From Pterois miles (taxonomy: Eukaryota; Chordata; Actinopteri; Perciformes; Scorpaenidae), in the NCBI GenBank assembly GCA_947000775.1, contig CAMQGK010000048.1:3355001-3419000 (forward strand): DNA of 64,000 nucleotides, in the 5' to 3' direction. Made by a program: the position numbers and the translations under genes. The notes beneath the pieces are model-generated. The model did no database searches, was not told the DNA's origin, and saw nothing but the letters and a program-made list of their open reading frames with translations. Below, piece by piece: positions 11,767 to 22,706 of this stretch. Each line of letters opens with the position of its first letter. Positions within the stretch are counted from its first letter, which is position 1.

Positions 11767-11868
11767 GCTACCAGTTCACACTCAGTTCTTGGTCCATGTC
11801 GGGACTTGAACCGGTGACCCTCCGGTTCCCAAGCCAACTCCCTACAGACTGAGCTACTGCCGCCCCCA
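11765..11868 (-). mobile_element. tRNA-derived SINE, head only
   Basis: On the minus strand the sequence starts GGCGGCAGTAGCTCAGTCTG (box A-like) and contains GGTTCAAGTCCCGACATGG (box B-like). It matches the heads of the SINEs at 41.5, 42.4 and 60.2 kb nearly base for base. The body and tail are missing; the GATC array takes their place. Confidence 0.85.
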
Positions 11869-12029
11869 AAACATCAAAACGCTCACGTATTGCTGTTTCA
11901 TCTTGTTTTTATTTTTCTCTGGAAAAGAAACGATTTCATTGCAGGTAAGTAACAAAAATGAACTTTGTGTTACTCGTTAAACACAAAGATATCTACATGA
12001 ATGTGAACTGAGGACAAAGTGAGGACATG

Positions 12030-13340
12030 CTCCCCTGTAATAACTAGTGTTATCCCCCTTTGGCTGAAGCAACGATCCTCGTAGCCATCGACGGTCCCTG
12101 ACATCGGTCTGAGGAACGCTGGCCGACTCCTCAGAGCTGAAGTCTTTCAGCTGTGAGACGTTTGAGGGGTTTCTGGCATGTACAGTTTCACGTCACCCCA
12201 CAGCATCTACCTGGGATTAAGACCTGGGCTTTGTCCATTTCTTAGTTTTCAGCCAGTCCTTGGTGGATTTACTGGTCTGTTTAGGGTCATTGTCAGACTG
12301 CAGGGTCCCCTTCTGCTTCAGCTTTAGTTTGTTCTCACATGTTCACTCTGATACACGGTAGAAAACATGGTGGGATCAATGATGCTGAGCTGGTCAGGTC
12401 CTCAAGCATCCCCAGACCAGGACTCTTCCTGCTCCACCATTCACAGCTGGTATGAAGACCTGGACCCTGGTTTAAAACACCTGTCATCAGTCCAAAGACC
12501 GTTATAAGATAAGAAAAGATAAGATAAGATAGTACTTTATTGATCCCCAGGGGGGAAATTGGGGTGTTACAGCAGTATAGAGGAGGAATAGGTAGAAAAA
12601 TAAAATAAAGTGGAGTAACGTATGAATAAAGTAAATACACGGTATATACAACTAGTATACAAGTCGAGTTAAGTTGAGGCGAGTTAAAGTGACAGATATG
12701 GTGCATGTGTGTATGTTTGTAAAGTGCAGTACAAAAGTATGCATTATGAATAACAGTGTAATATGATATAATAGTGTAATATAATACAGTATAAGATATA
12801 ATAATATGTAATTATATATAATAATGGTTTCATATGTAACATGTAATTATTATATATAATAATATCTTCATCTGGGCTTCATGTTTCTGTTACAGAGCTC
12901 AGGTTTCCTCCTTGCACACCTCCCTGAAAGTCGTCTCTTTCTGATTGTAGACACATAGACATTCACATCAGCAGCTGGATCAGCTGCTGGAGGACCCCGG
13001 TGACATTTCAGGGATCTGGGGACTAATTTAGCATCGAGTGGTCTGCTCTGGGGGGAACGTGCTCGGACAGCCAGACCTGGGCCTGTTGGCGTAGTTTTAA
13101 TGTCCTCTGCTTGCAGACTGTTTTCCAGACAGTAGAATGACTGATTTCAACTTCTTTTAAATCCTTTACCAGACTCATCAGCTGCTACAGTGTTCAGTCT
13201 GCGTCAGACAGCGCTGCTGATCTCACCATGGTGTTCACTCTCACTTCAACCCTCAGGACCAAACTAAATGTCTCCGGTCAAAATGCTGAGTAACAGTGTC
13301 GCATCATGTGCACCTGATGTGTTACACCTGTGTGTGATTT
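12030..13340 (-). mobile_element. Decayed Tc1-like transposon with an internal insertion
   Basis: Minus-strand fragments resemble the C-terminal Tc1 transposase pattern: SDNDPKQTSKSTKDWLK near 12,290-12,240, then a region like AVHARNPSN near 12,190. The frame is broken by stops and shifts. The stretch about 12,505-12,890 looks like a later insertion of a GATAA-tailed retroposon. The 12,890-13,340 part fits the 5' transposase side of such an element by text similarity only. Confidence 0.45.
12505..12890 (-). mobile_element. GATAA-tailed retroposon fragment
   Basis: An (AGATA)n run is followed by TACTTTATTGATCCCCAGGG and GGGAAATT, the standard fish retroposon 3' tail in minus orientation, then AT-rich sequence. 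It appears inserted into the Tc1 relic. The class (LINE or SINE) cannot be decided. Confidence 0.5.
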
Positions 13341-13559
13341 TAGCCAGTTTAAGTAGAAATAAATGTTCATCCTAATTATTCCTCATCAGAAAATGCATTT
13401 TTTAAATTACATTTTACAGAAAGTTTTAAATAGTCTTTTCTTCAGTTTTAATTGTTTGGTTATATTACTTGAATCTCTCAGTATTGTTAAAATTGATCCA
13501 TATGTCCAAATATGTTTAAAAAAATGAACACAGGCTTTCATAGGTGTCCTAATTTTGTC

Positions 13560-13779
13560 ACATGATTGTAACTTGGTGACGTACGTAAGTTAGAGAGGGA
13601 TAGCGGAGGTTGCGGAGAAGCTTCCCGTCCAACCAGAGCTCTCCTTCGGCCGCGGCGTTCGATCTCTGTCCAGAACGGTTGTGACGGTTTCACAGTGGAG
13701 CTGTGATCCGGAACCATGAGCCGAGTTCCCGTTCCTGGTTTGGACCCGACTCCGCCGTCCGACCAGATAATGGCTCCAG
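13560..13779 (+). other. CpG-rich block with a possible first coding exon
   Basis: An unusually GC/CpG-rich patch for this AT-rich neighbourhood. It contains GAACCATGAG, a reasonable start context, at 13,716-13,718. The frame then reads MSRVPVPGLDPTPPSDQIMA plus P, up to a CAG|GTTTTAG donor after base 13,779. That would suit a 5' UTR plus first exon, but I do not recognise the peptide and see no convincing second exon. It could also be a repeat fragment. Confidence 0.25.
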
Positions 13780-14755
13780 GTTTTAGTTTTCCTTTAGTGA
13801 ATACAATGTGGTTCTGTGTTACTGGCATTACCATAATGAATTACATATCATAATTACAGCATTGCAGTGGGAACCAGAGGAGATCAGCGATGAAGGACAG
13901 ACCCTCAGTATTTTATCCCCCCAGTAAATATTGAAGTTTGGTCATAAAGTGTGTTGTATTTGTTTTTATTATACTTTTTATTGTTTCCTTAAGAAAAATG
14001 ACTACAACAACCTAAGCCATAACAAATAAAGTCCTAGGTACATATAATAACAATAAATTGAAAAATAAAATATTCTAAAACAAGCGAGGAGAAAAAAACA
14101 TGCTGTAGAAAGTGATTTAAAGTGAAAAATACAGCTAATTCACTTAAAGTATCATAGTAAAAGTACTTATTAAGCCTGGACTCATGAGGTAAATGTCCCT
14201 GATGCCCCTCTGGTCCAGCTGCTTTCACTGTCCAGTCCTCACCACTAGGTGGCAGTAAGCCACAGTGATCCAGTAGCCACCGTCCTCAGTGTATTTCATC
14301 TTCATGAATTTGATAGTTTTGCCATATTTAGCAAGTAAAACATAGTTATATTAAGATGTATTTTATTTATTATCCAAACAAACAAAACTGTTTACACTAC
14401 AGTGGAAAATGTTGAAATGCAGGGAGATGAGTGTTTAAATGGGACTGACATCATGTTAATCACTATGCACAATAATAATAACAGTTATGATTCAGGCTGC
14501 TCATGTCTACAAACTGCAGTCATCAGAAATATTAAACAGGACACAGGAAGTGGACTGTACATCAAAGAAACATGGAGGAACAGTGATGGGCTCCTCTATA
14601 GCCCTGGTTACCATGGTAATACTCTGAATACTCTCTTTTCCAGTATACAAACAAGAGTAATGACAAGTAAACATAAAGATCGAAACCAGCATCTGGATGG
14701 CAGCACCACGACCTTTCAGTCTCTCATTAGAAAGCAACGAAATACATTTGGCAAA
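13780..14755. other. Intergenic, nothing recognised
   Basis: AT-rich sequence. An open frame of 146 codons begins at 14,402, but its last part runs into the inverted repeat of the mariner element starting at 14,756, and it has no splice context or protein-like composition. Confidence 0.5.
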
Positions 14756-15072
14756 TACACCGAACAAAAATATCAACGCAACACTTTTGTTTTTCTCCCA
14801 TTTTTATGCCCTGAAGTCAAAGATCTCAGACTTTTTCTATGAACACTAAAGGCCGATTTCTCTCAAATATTGTTCAATAATGTGTCTAAATCTGTGTCAG
14901 AGAGCACTTCTCCTTTGCTGAAATAATCCAGGTCCACCTCTCAGGTGGCAGATCAAGATGCTGATCAGACAGCAGGATGACTGCACAGGTGAGCCTTAGA
15001 CTGTCACAATAAAAGTCCACTTTAAAATCAACATTTACAGTATTAGTCCCTGAACGGGGGTCAGAGAACCAG

Positions 15073-16157
15073 TCAGGATCTGGTGTGACCACCATTAACC
15101 TCACACAGTCCAACACATCTCCTCCACATAGAGCTGATCAGGTTATTGATTGTGGCCTGTTGAATGTTGGTCCACTCCTCTTCAATGGCTGTGAAGCTGC
15201 TGGATATCGGCAGGTGGACCTCGCCGTCGTATACGCCGATCCAGAGCATCCAAACATGCTCAGTGGGTGACATGTCCGGTGAGGTCATGCAAGAACTGGG
15301 ATGTTTTCAGCTTCCAGGAACTGAGTCCAGATCCTTCAACATGGGGCCAGAACTGAGTCCAGGTCCTTCAACATGGGGCCAGAACTGAGTCCAGGTCCTT
15401 CAACATGGGGCCAGAACTGAGTCCAGATCCTTCAACATGGGGCCAGAACTGAGTCCAGGTCCTTCAACATGGGGCCAGAACTGAGTCCAGATCCTTCAAC
15501 ATGGGGCCGTGCATTATCACGCTGCAACATGAGGTGATGGCAGTGGATTAATGGCACAACAATGGTCCTCAGGATCTCGTCACGGTATCTCTGTGCATTC
15601 AAAATGCCATCGATAAAATCCACCTGTGGTTGTTGTCCATAACATACACCTGCCCAGACCATAACCCCACCGCCACCATGGGCCACTCCATTGACAACAT
15701 TGACATCAGCAAACTGCTCACCCACATGACGCCATACACGCTGTCTGCCATCTGCCCTGTACAGTGAAAACTGGGATTCATCTGTGAACAGAACACCTCT
15801 CCAAAGTGCCAGACGCCACTGAAGGTGACCATTTGCCCACTCAAGTCGGTAACAACGATGAACTGCAGTCAGGTCAAGACCCCGGTGAGGACGACGAGCA
15901 TGCAGCTGAGCCTCCCTGAGACGGTTTCTGACAGTTTGTGGTTATGCAAACCGATTGTTGCATCAGCTGTCCGGGTGGCTGGTCTCAGACCATCTAGCAG
16001 GTGAAGATGCTGGATGTGGAGGTCCTGGGCTGGTGTGGTTACACGTGGTCTGTGGTTTGAGGCCGGTCGGATGTACTGCCAAAATGAAACACCTTTGGAG
16101 GCGGCTTATGGAGGAGAAATGAACATTCAGTTCACGAGCAACAGCTCTGGTGGACAT
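15073..16157 (-). pseudogene. Mariner/Tc1-type transposase, inactivated
   Basis: A cut-and-paste transposase of the DDE type. Minus-strand pieces in order: an N-terminal helix-turn-helix-like segment (STRAVARELNVHFSSISRLQ, about 16,157-16,080), a catalytic-core segment with VMVWAGVCYG and QRDNARPHV (about 15,660-15,510), and a C-terminal segment with SPDMSPTEHVW (about 15,285-15,250). The three lie in different frames or are separated by stops. A 32-bp minisatellite at 15,321-15,508 sits immediately after RDNARPHV and displaces the downstream frame. The family is confident; the element is not autonomous. Confidence 0.85.
15321..15508. repeat. 32-bp minisatellite inside the transposase
   Basis: Five full copies and one nearly full copy of a 32-bp unit beginning CTGAGTCCAGATCCTTCAAC, with units starting exactly every 32 bases from 15,321 to 15,481. 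Units differ only by G or A at position 11. An undisturbed element would carry one copy. Confidence 0.95.
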
Positions 16158-16500
16158 TCCTGCAGTCAGCAGGCCAAATGATGCTCCTACAAAACCTGCA
16201 ACATCTGTGGCATCGTGTGATTAAACTGCACATTTTAGAGCGAGCTTTTATTGTGACAGTCTAAGGCTCACCTGTCCAATAATCCTGCTGTCTAATCAGC
16301 ATCTTGATCTGCCACCTGAGAGGTGGATGGTTTATTTCAGCAAAGGAGAAGTGCTCACTAACAGATTTAGACACATTAGTGAACAATATTTGAGAGAAAT
16401 AGGCCTTTAGTGGACGTAGAAAAAGTCTGAGATCTTTGACTTCAGGGCATAAAAAATGGAGCAAAAACAAAAGTGCTGCGTTCATATTTGTGTTCAGTAT

Positions 16501-17319
16501 CGAACTAAATGTGTGCTGTGTGACACTGTGGACGATTTGTGTGGGACCCAGTCCATCCCTGTCACTCTTACCTTGTGGTATTTCTATATGGTGTTGATAT
16601 GGCTGCTTTCCATTCAGCTAATGATGCTTCCTCCGGTCTGTGACCAGGGAACTGATCGAGGGCCGCCATCATCCAGGATGTTTCAAGCCCTTAAATGTGT
16701 CTTTGAGGAGACGAGGATCAAGGAGGATCCCAGAGGATCCCAGAGGAGCTCTGAGCTGTGACCCACTCGTGTATCCGATGTGGAAGTTTTTATTACTGAT
16801 GTGAATCTGATAATTGATTGTTGTGGAAACAGATATCGTGTATATGTATGTCTATCATATCTCTTTTGATACTGAGATGCTACAACGTCTGAGCATTCAG
16901 GGCTGTCCCCCTGTCAAATCGTTGAGTCCTTCAGGAGAGCTTTTTGAACACAGGAAATTACCCACAATTCATAACTGTGTGACATTACACAGGTTACTGC
17001 AGTTACCGGGGGAAGCTTGGAGGAAGGCCCATGGGTGTTCAGCCAGACATTTAAATTTACAGGAAAACAGAGGATTTAAGATGGTACATAGAAACATGAA
17101 ATCAGAGGAACGCATACATTAGACTGTATTACTGACCTGGTTTATTCATCAACCAGTTTGTGACAAAGTGGTCATGGTCAACCTAATATTTCATATTAAT
17201 CCACCCATGCTTGTGTGGTCATTATTTAGCCATAACTCCATCAACTGGTTTGTTTGGCAGTAAGTTTGGTTATAATTTTTTGGTTAAATTTAAACAATGA
17301 TCTGTATTGTTGTTGTTGT
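16501..17319. other. Intergenic, nothing recognised
   Basis: No supported gene or repeat family. A short local duplication (AGGATCCCAG twice) lies near 16,725-16,744. Confidence 0.5.
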
Positions 17320-18995
17320 TCTTCTTCTTCTTCCTCTTCTTCTTCTTCTTCTAGTTTATTGGCTGTTGGAAAACAACCTCCGGGTGCGTTACCGCCACCC
17401 ACTGAAGAAATTAGAAATAAATAAACCCAATAACAACTACATTAAACAAACTATAGTCATAATCTTGGTTTTAAATACTCCAGCAGGAGTCTCCTCCTCC
17501 TTTCGACTTCGTCCTCCAGACCCCCCCCCCCCCACTAACGGTTTATGTTTATAAAGAAATCTTCCTTTGCATTTGTCGTTCCATTCGTGCTGCCTCTTCT
17601 TTTTGATTTGCCCCTTAATCACCAGTTTACTGATATTTGCATTGATCCGCCCTCTCATTCCCCTCAACTCCAACGTGGACCGGCACCCACACAAAACTAA
17701 CAGCCAGTCTCGTTTGCTGAATTGTAGATTGATATTAGTAATTCAGAGAAAGTCCTCTCTACATCTGGAGCTGCTGGGTTGTAAACTCATCAATGCTGCT
17801 CAAGAATCTGAAGTAATTACCTGTCTCTCAGGCCTGATGTCCTCCACCTGCTGCGAGGCAATAATCATGGCCATCGTTTCACATGTAAATCCGTCTGATA
17901 TAAGAATTTACTTCAGCTTTTATCTCCTCCTCTTGTACCGTCTGAAAGAGGCTCAGATCGACCACCGGCTGTGGCAGAAACCAAGGAGGTACAGCTGGCA
18001 ACAGCTGGAGAGTAACTCCTGTCCAGTAGTCCCGTCTCACTGGCCGTCTTTTTGACCACCGAGCCAAAGCTCTTTGTCGGCTTTTTCCCGTGTTCCCAGC
18101 GTGGCTCGGTAAGGCTTTTTGCCTGATGGGTAATGATTTTATGTCCTTGCAGACTGACCCAGTATGTCCTCATAAGTTGTTGTCTCTTTAAGCATTTCCC
18201 CCATTTCTACCTGCAGTGCTGCCACAGCTGTTGTTTTAAAAACCCCGCTTGAAATCCTAAATGCTTGAGCCTGTTTTACATCCAGTTTTCTCAACAAAGT
18301 TTTGGCTGCTGACCCGTATGCCACACAACCATAACCCAGAAGTGACCTTATTAATCCTAGATATATAACTTTCAGTGCAGATCTGTTAGCTTCCCACTCC
18401 GTTCCCACCACACACCTCATCACATTCAATACCTTTTTACATTTATTTACATCATCAATATGTACACTCCAGGTGAGCCTACAATCAAACCGAACCCCTA
18501 AAAATTCAAATGTATCGACCTTTTTCAGCTCTTTCCCATATAAATGTAGATGTCCATCTGTTCTTGTTTTCTTCTTTGTAAAGAAAAGTGTTTGTTTTTT
18601 CAATAGAAAACTTAAATCCCTGTTGAGAAGCCCACTGTGCCACCCTCTGAACTGACTCTTGCATTGGTTTCACCACATATTTTACATCCTTTCCCCTTTT
18701 CCACAGAGCCCCGTCATCTGCAAACAGCGACCTCCCAACAGCTCGACCCACGGATCCATAAACATCATCAATCATAACTGAAAACAACAATGGACTTATT
18801 ACACGCCGTTGTGGCGTACGGTTATTATCCACTAAAACTGCCCCCCACTCTCACTTCTATAGAGCGTCTGTGTAGAAAATCTTTCACCCGTCTGTACATT
18901 TTACCAGCTATCCCGAACTTTGAGCTTAATCAATACACCCTCTGTCCACATTAAAGGGTCTGCTTTCTCTACATCACAGAACACTGCCGCCACAC
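17320..18995 (-). pseudogene. Non-LTR retrotransposon (LINE) ORF2 remnant: reverse transcriptase and RNase H end
   Basis: Read on the minus strand from about 18,995: an RT region (VFCDVEKAD), then ISPLLFSVMIDDVYG and SLFADDGALWK with the FADD catalytic box (about 18,711-18,722), then VDTFEFLGVRFDCRLTWSVH, VIYLGLIRSLLGYGCVAYGS and AALQVEMGEM. Lower down come stretches like the RNase H domain (ITSDSWAAL near 17,800) and a C-terminal piece (HEWNDKCKGRFLYKH). The layout fits an I/Jockey-type LINE with RNase H. Several frameshifts and stops show it is dead, and the 5' part (ORF1, endonuclease) is absent. The 3' end carries a (TTC)n-type tail at 17,320-17,353, seen on the plus strand. Confidence 0.85.
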
Positions 18996-19551
18996 CTCCT
19001 TATTCACTTGTGTCATCCTCACCTCTGACTCTACATTAACCATGATTACAAAGGTATGTGATGTAGGGATATGTAGAAGTGTTGTACTACCAAGTGAAGT
19101 GGGAGGTACACACTGAAGATGGTTGTCTGGTCTGGGTCTACCCAGGAAAGTGGTCCAGTCTAATGCAGAGTGACTCTTGGGGACTGAGGAGACTATATAA
19201 GCCGTTGTTTTGGGCTGGGGGGGGGGGGGGGGGGGGGGGGTCTCTGGTAGATGTGTGCATGTGACATTTGGCTCTCCTGGTGTTTGTTGAGTTGCACTAT
19301 ATAAAGTTAAAGCTGAGTTAACTGTTTTTTTGTAATATATTTTGTTATATGTGTAGCGTGGTGGCACTGTAAAAAAAACACCATTTTTTCACAACTGGAT
19401 AATGTTTCCAAAGTCTGCCTCCTTCACTTTAAGCCACGTTGGTCTTCGTAATGTTGGTGAACTTTTTGACTGTTACCTCTCGTAAGGCACGAGCCTGGAA
19501 GATGTTCAAATAGGCCGTAAAATATGTAAAATAAAAGCCCAAATCATCATT
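18996..19551. other. Intergenic with a 24-base G homopolymer
   Basis: The only notable feature is an uninterrupted G24 at 19,217-19,240, prone to slippage and assembly error. Confidence 0.7.
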
Positions 19552-20790
19552 ATCAGTGCTGTGAAAAAGTATTTGCCCCCTTCCTGATTTCCTATATATT
19601 TGCATATTTGTCACACTTCGTCAAAAAAAAAAATTAACATTAGTCAGAGATAACCTGCGTAAATAGAAAATGCAGTTTTTAAATGATGATTTATTAAGAG
19701 AAAAAACTATCCAAACCTCCCTGGCCCTGTGTGAAACAGTAATTGCCCCCTAAACCTAATAACTGGTTGTTCCTCGCTTGGCGGCAGCAACTGAAATCAG
19801 GCATTTGTGATAACTGCCGATGAGTCTTTACATCGCTGTGGGTGAATTTAGACCCACACAGTTGTTTTAATTCAGCCACACTGGAGGGTTTGAACATGAA
19901 CGGTCTGGTTCAGGTCAGGCCACAGCATCTCAATCAGACTGAAGTCTGGACTTGGACTAGGCCTCTCCAGAACCTTCATTCTGTTTCTTTTAAGCCATTC
20001 AGAGGTGGACTGGCTGGTGTGTTGGGGATCCTTGTCCTGATGCAGAACCCAGGTGGTCTTGAGCTTGAGGTCAGGAACTGATGGCCCGGACGTTCTCCTT
20101 CAGGATCTTCTGGTAGAGAGCAGGATTCATGGTTCCATCAGGTACGGCGAGTGGTCCAGGTCCTGGAGCAGACCCAGACCACCACACCACCACCACCATG
20201 TCTGACTGCTGCTGTGATGTTCTTATATGAAACTCTGGTAGTTTTCCTCCAGATGTAACGGGACGCTCACCTTCCAGAAAGTCCAACCTTTGTCTCGTCG
20301 GTCCAGAAGTCTCCAGATCATCCAGATGTTTTAGACCAATGGGAGACGAGTCTTTGTGTAGTTGTTGGTCAGCGGTGGTTTTCTCCTTGGATCTCTCCCG
20401 TGATGCCGTTGTTGTCCGGTCTCTGTCTTATGGTTGAATCCTGGACTCTGACCTTAACTGAGACACTGAGGCCTGCAGTTCTTTAGATGTGGTTCTGGTT
20501 CTGTCGGGACCTCCTGGATGAGTCGTCGATGAGCTCTGGGAGTCATTCTGGTCGGCCGGCCTCTCCTGGGAAGGTTCACCGCTGTTCCAGGTTTCCTCCA
20601 TCTGTGGATAACGGCTCTCACCGTGGTTCTCTGGAGTCCCAGAACCTTAGAAATGGCTCTGGAACCCTTTCCAGACTGATCGATGGCAGTGGCTTTGGTT
20701 CTCATCTGTTCTTGAATTTCTTTAGATCGCAGATCGCAGCATGATGTGTTGCTTGCTGCTCTCTGTCCCACACACACACACACACACACA
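19552..20790 (-). mobile_element. Tc1-like transposon, 5'-truncated
   Basis: The outer end AGTGCTGTGAAAAAGTATTT at 19,554 is the well-known terminus of a fish Tc1 family. Minus-strand coding pieces: a helix-turn-helix region (DLRSKEIQEQMRTKATAIDQ, SRAISKVLGLQRTTVRAVIH, PRRGRPTRMTPRAHRRLIQE) at about 20,740-20,510, and later NPALYQKILKENVRAISS with the catalytic region following toward 19,900. The opposite terminal repeat is not found: the element stops at a (CA)n run at 20,769-20,788. Stops and shifts make it a pseudogene copy. Confidence 0.85.
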
Positions 20791-20817
20791 GTACTCAGTA
20801 CTCAGTACTCAGTACTC
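20769..20817. repeat. (CA)n microsatellite and 7-bp tandem repeat
   Basis: A CA run of about 20 bases followed by four AGTACTC units, at the broken edge of the Tc1 element. Confidence 0.85.
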
Positions 20818-21558
20818 CATCATTGCTCTGGCAGATAGAGTGTTTGACCTTTCATGAGTGAGTCTGCACACTTTGAATTCAACATGAGCTCGTTAACATT
20901 CTGGCCAACGTAACCGGCTATTCTGGCTCCCAGACCACAACACATGGAGTCACAGAGTGCAACATGCACAGCAACAAGGCCATACTGATCTATACTGTAA
21001 TAATGAGGCTAGTGATCTTCAGTCGTGGTGAATGTGATCCTTTCACAGAGGAGCAAGGTGTCAGGTCAGTTTAAAACAGAGCCACTACAGAACTGGACAA
21101 TGGACCCGTGTGGCTTGTGTGTGTGTGCCAGTATCTACGGCACAGGAAATGTTAATGAGGTGTTCTCCAGTCATGTGGAAAACCAAATGTGTTGTTGAAA
21201 GGGAAACAGAAAGACAAAGACCAAGGAGGGGAGAGAAAGTCTGAGGCTGATGTTTGTTGTTTGTTAATTATTAGCTGGCTGCATACTGGAGGAAAATATC
21301 ATATACAGTACATGCAAATACTGTATGTGTATTTCTTTCTCTTCCCTGTCTGGACAACATGAACGAACTGTTTTTACTTCATATGTGTTTACTGCACTTA
21401 ATTCAATACTTTGCTTCAACTGAAACACCTCATCATGTTGCTAATTGTTAGTTTCTATGTAGTTTATGTCTGAAACGGTTGCAGTGAACATGACTCACTC
21501 AGTCTTGTCCAGTCACCTCACCTGCACATATGGATTGTGTAAATTAACAAAGTCTAAA
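20818..21558. other. Intergenic, nothing recognised
   Basis: No supported gene or repeat. Confidence 0.5.
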
Positions 21559-21868
21559 AATAAAGCCAGTCACAGCTCTCACTCAATCAATACACTCTAT
21601 AGGTCTGATCTTACACCTCACACGAAGCGGCACACGGCGCAGTCCAACTGTTTTTGCTAGTTTCAGACCGACACAGTTGTCATTTTCTCACCCAGCGGCC
21701 ACATTGTGTCCGGAGTAAATGTGGACGCTAGGTGAGAAAATGACAACGGTGTCGGTCTGAAACTAGCAAAGACAGCTGTGCACACTGCGCTGTGTGCCGC
21801 TTCGTGTGAGGTGTAAGATCGGACCTATGGAGTGTATTGATTGTGTGAGAGCTGTGACTGGCTTTATT
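21559..21868. repeat. 310-bp near-perfect palindrome (fold-back element)
   Basis: The left arm from 21,559 (AATAAAGCCAGTCACAGCTC) is the reverse complement of the right arm ending at 21,868. The arms, about 135-150 bp each, differ by a handful of substitutions and one short indel around 21,643-21,655. The centre (GCGGCCACAT against ATGTGGACGC) continues the pairing, leaving a loop of about 15 bases. It could be a MITE with unusually complete inverted arms, or a hairpin-RNA source. No recognisable protein is encoded. Confidence 0.9.
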
Positions 21869-22269
21869 CTGAGGGGTGGTCAGGTGTATTGTCCTCAGTT
21901 AAATACAGTGTCCAGTGCACGAGCAGACCCATCTCCTCAGCAGAGAAGGGCTCACGTAATATCCGTATTCACCTTTTAAATACAGTATGAATGTGCCGAT
22001 GTGCAGGCACACTCGGCTTTTAAAGGGAATGGGAGATAACACTGATTGATTTAATTTCTGTTACACCCAAAACACACCTATGATTAACTGAGATTAAATT
22101 CAACCCCTTTGTCCCTTACGTCAGATTATGCACTGTTTAACTTGCAAAAGTAGCGCTGGACATGCCCTAACTAACTGCCCTAACTTATAGAAACAAATAC
22201 ATTATGTTCACCTACCTATATTATTTCATTAAATTTTACAAAAGCATGCTGTATCCATTGTCCACAAAT
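21869..22269. other. Intergenic, nothing recognised
   Basis: AT-rich sequence with no supported feature. Confidence 0.5.
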
Positions 22270-22660
22270 AGGCTGCTTTAAAGGGGACATACGCTCATTT
22301 TCAGGTTAATGCTTGCATTTTGGGTTTCTATATTTTAGGCTTTACGGAAGCAGTAAGTAGAGTTAATTTTGATTCATTTCTGGATACCTGATGAATGTAA
22401 TCAATCAAATATCTATCAAATATATTCTCTCTTTTTTTTTTGTCTCCACCAACTCACAAGGGAAATATTATAAAATCTTTAGCTGCTAAATGCTCCACTA
22501 TGTTCACCAGCTCTTTACTAACTTTGTCTGTCTGCTGTTTGTTGGTCAACAGGTAGCATATAGTACGTTTGTCAGAGCCTAAACAAACAGCTGAAAGATA
22601 TTGATTATCGATGGGAGTGTCTCTATGAGCGTCATCTTTCATGGTACAGGCTGTGGGATC
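22270..22660. repeat. Dispersed fish repeat fragments
   Basis: GGCTGCTTTAAAGGGGACAT and CTCATTTTCAGGTTAATGCT resemble one common fish repeat; CTCCACCAACTCACAAGGGA with the following TTTAGCTGCTAAATG resembles another. Identification is from memory, and the class is unknown. Confidence 0.4.
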
Positions 22661-22706
22661 TGTGTTTCAGATAGTTTTACCTGGTAAACTCGTCTGAACA
22701 GTGTTT

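Larger units (their letters stand above)
14756..16500 (-). mobile_element. Tc1/mariner-superfamily transposon with ~250-bp terminal inverted repeats
   Basis: The left arm (14,756-15,018) and right arm (16,246-16,500) are inverted copies: both contain, in opposite sense, the CTTTTATTGTGACAGTCTAAG inner end, a CTTTGCTGAAATAA-type segment, GACTTCAGGGCATAAAAA, and an outer end resembling AACACAAATATGAACGC. The transposase between them reads on the minus strand. Length (1.75 kb) and layout are normal for a full-length element, but the coding part is broken. A solo end of the same family lies at 56,682-56,710. Confidence 0.88.

Noticed and set aside
14402..14842. 146-codon plus-strand frame as a gene
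   Set aside because: It runs into the mariner inverted repeat, lacks splice or start context and has no protein-like domain.
18139..18832. A functional host reverse transcriptase gene
   Set aside because: The motifs match a non-LTR retrotransposon, the frame is broken in several places and the 5' ORFs are absent.
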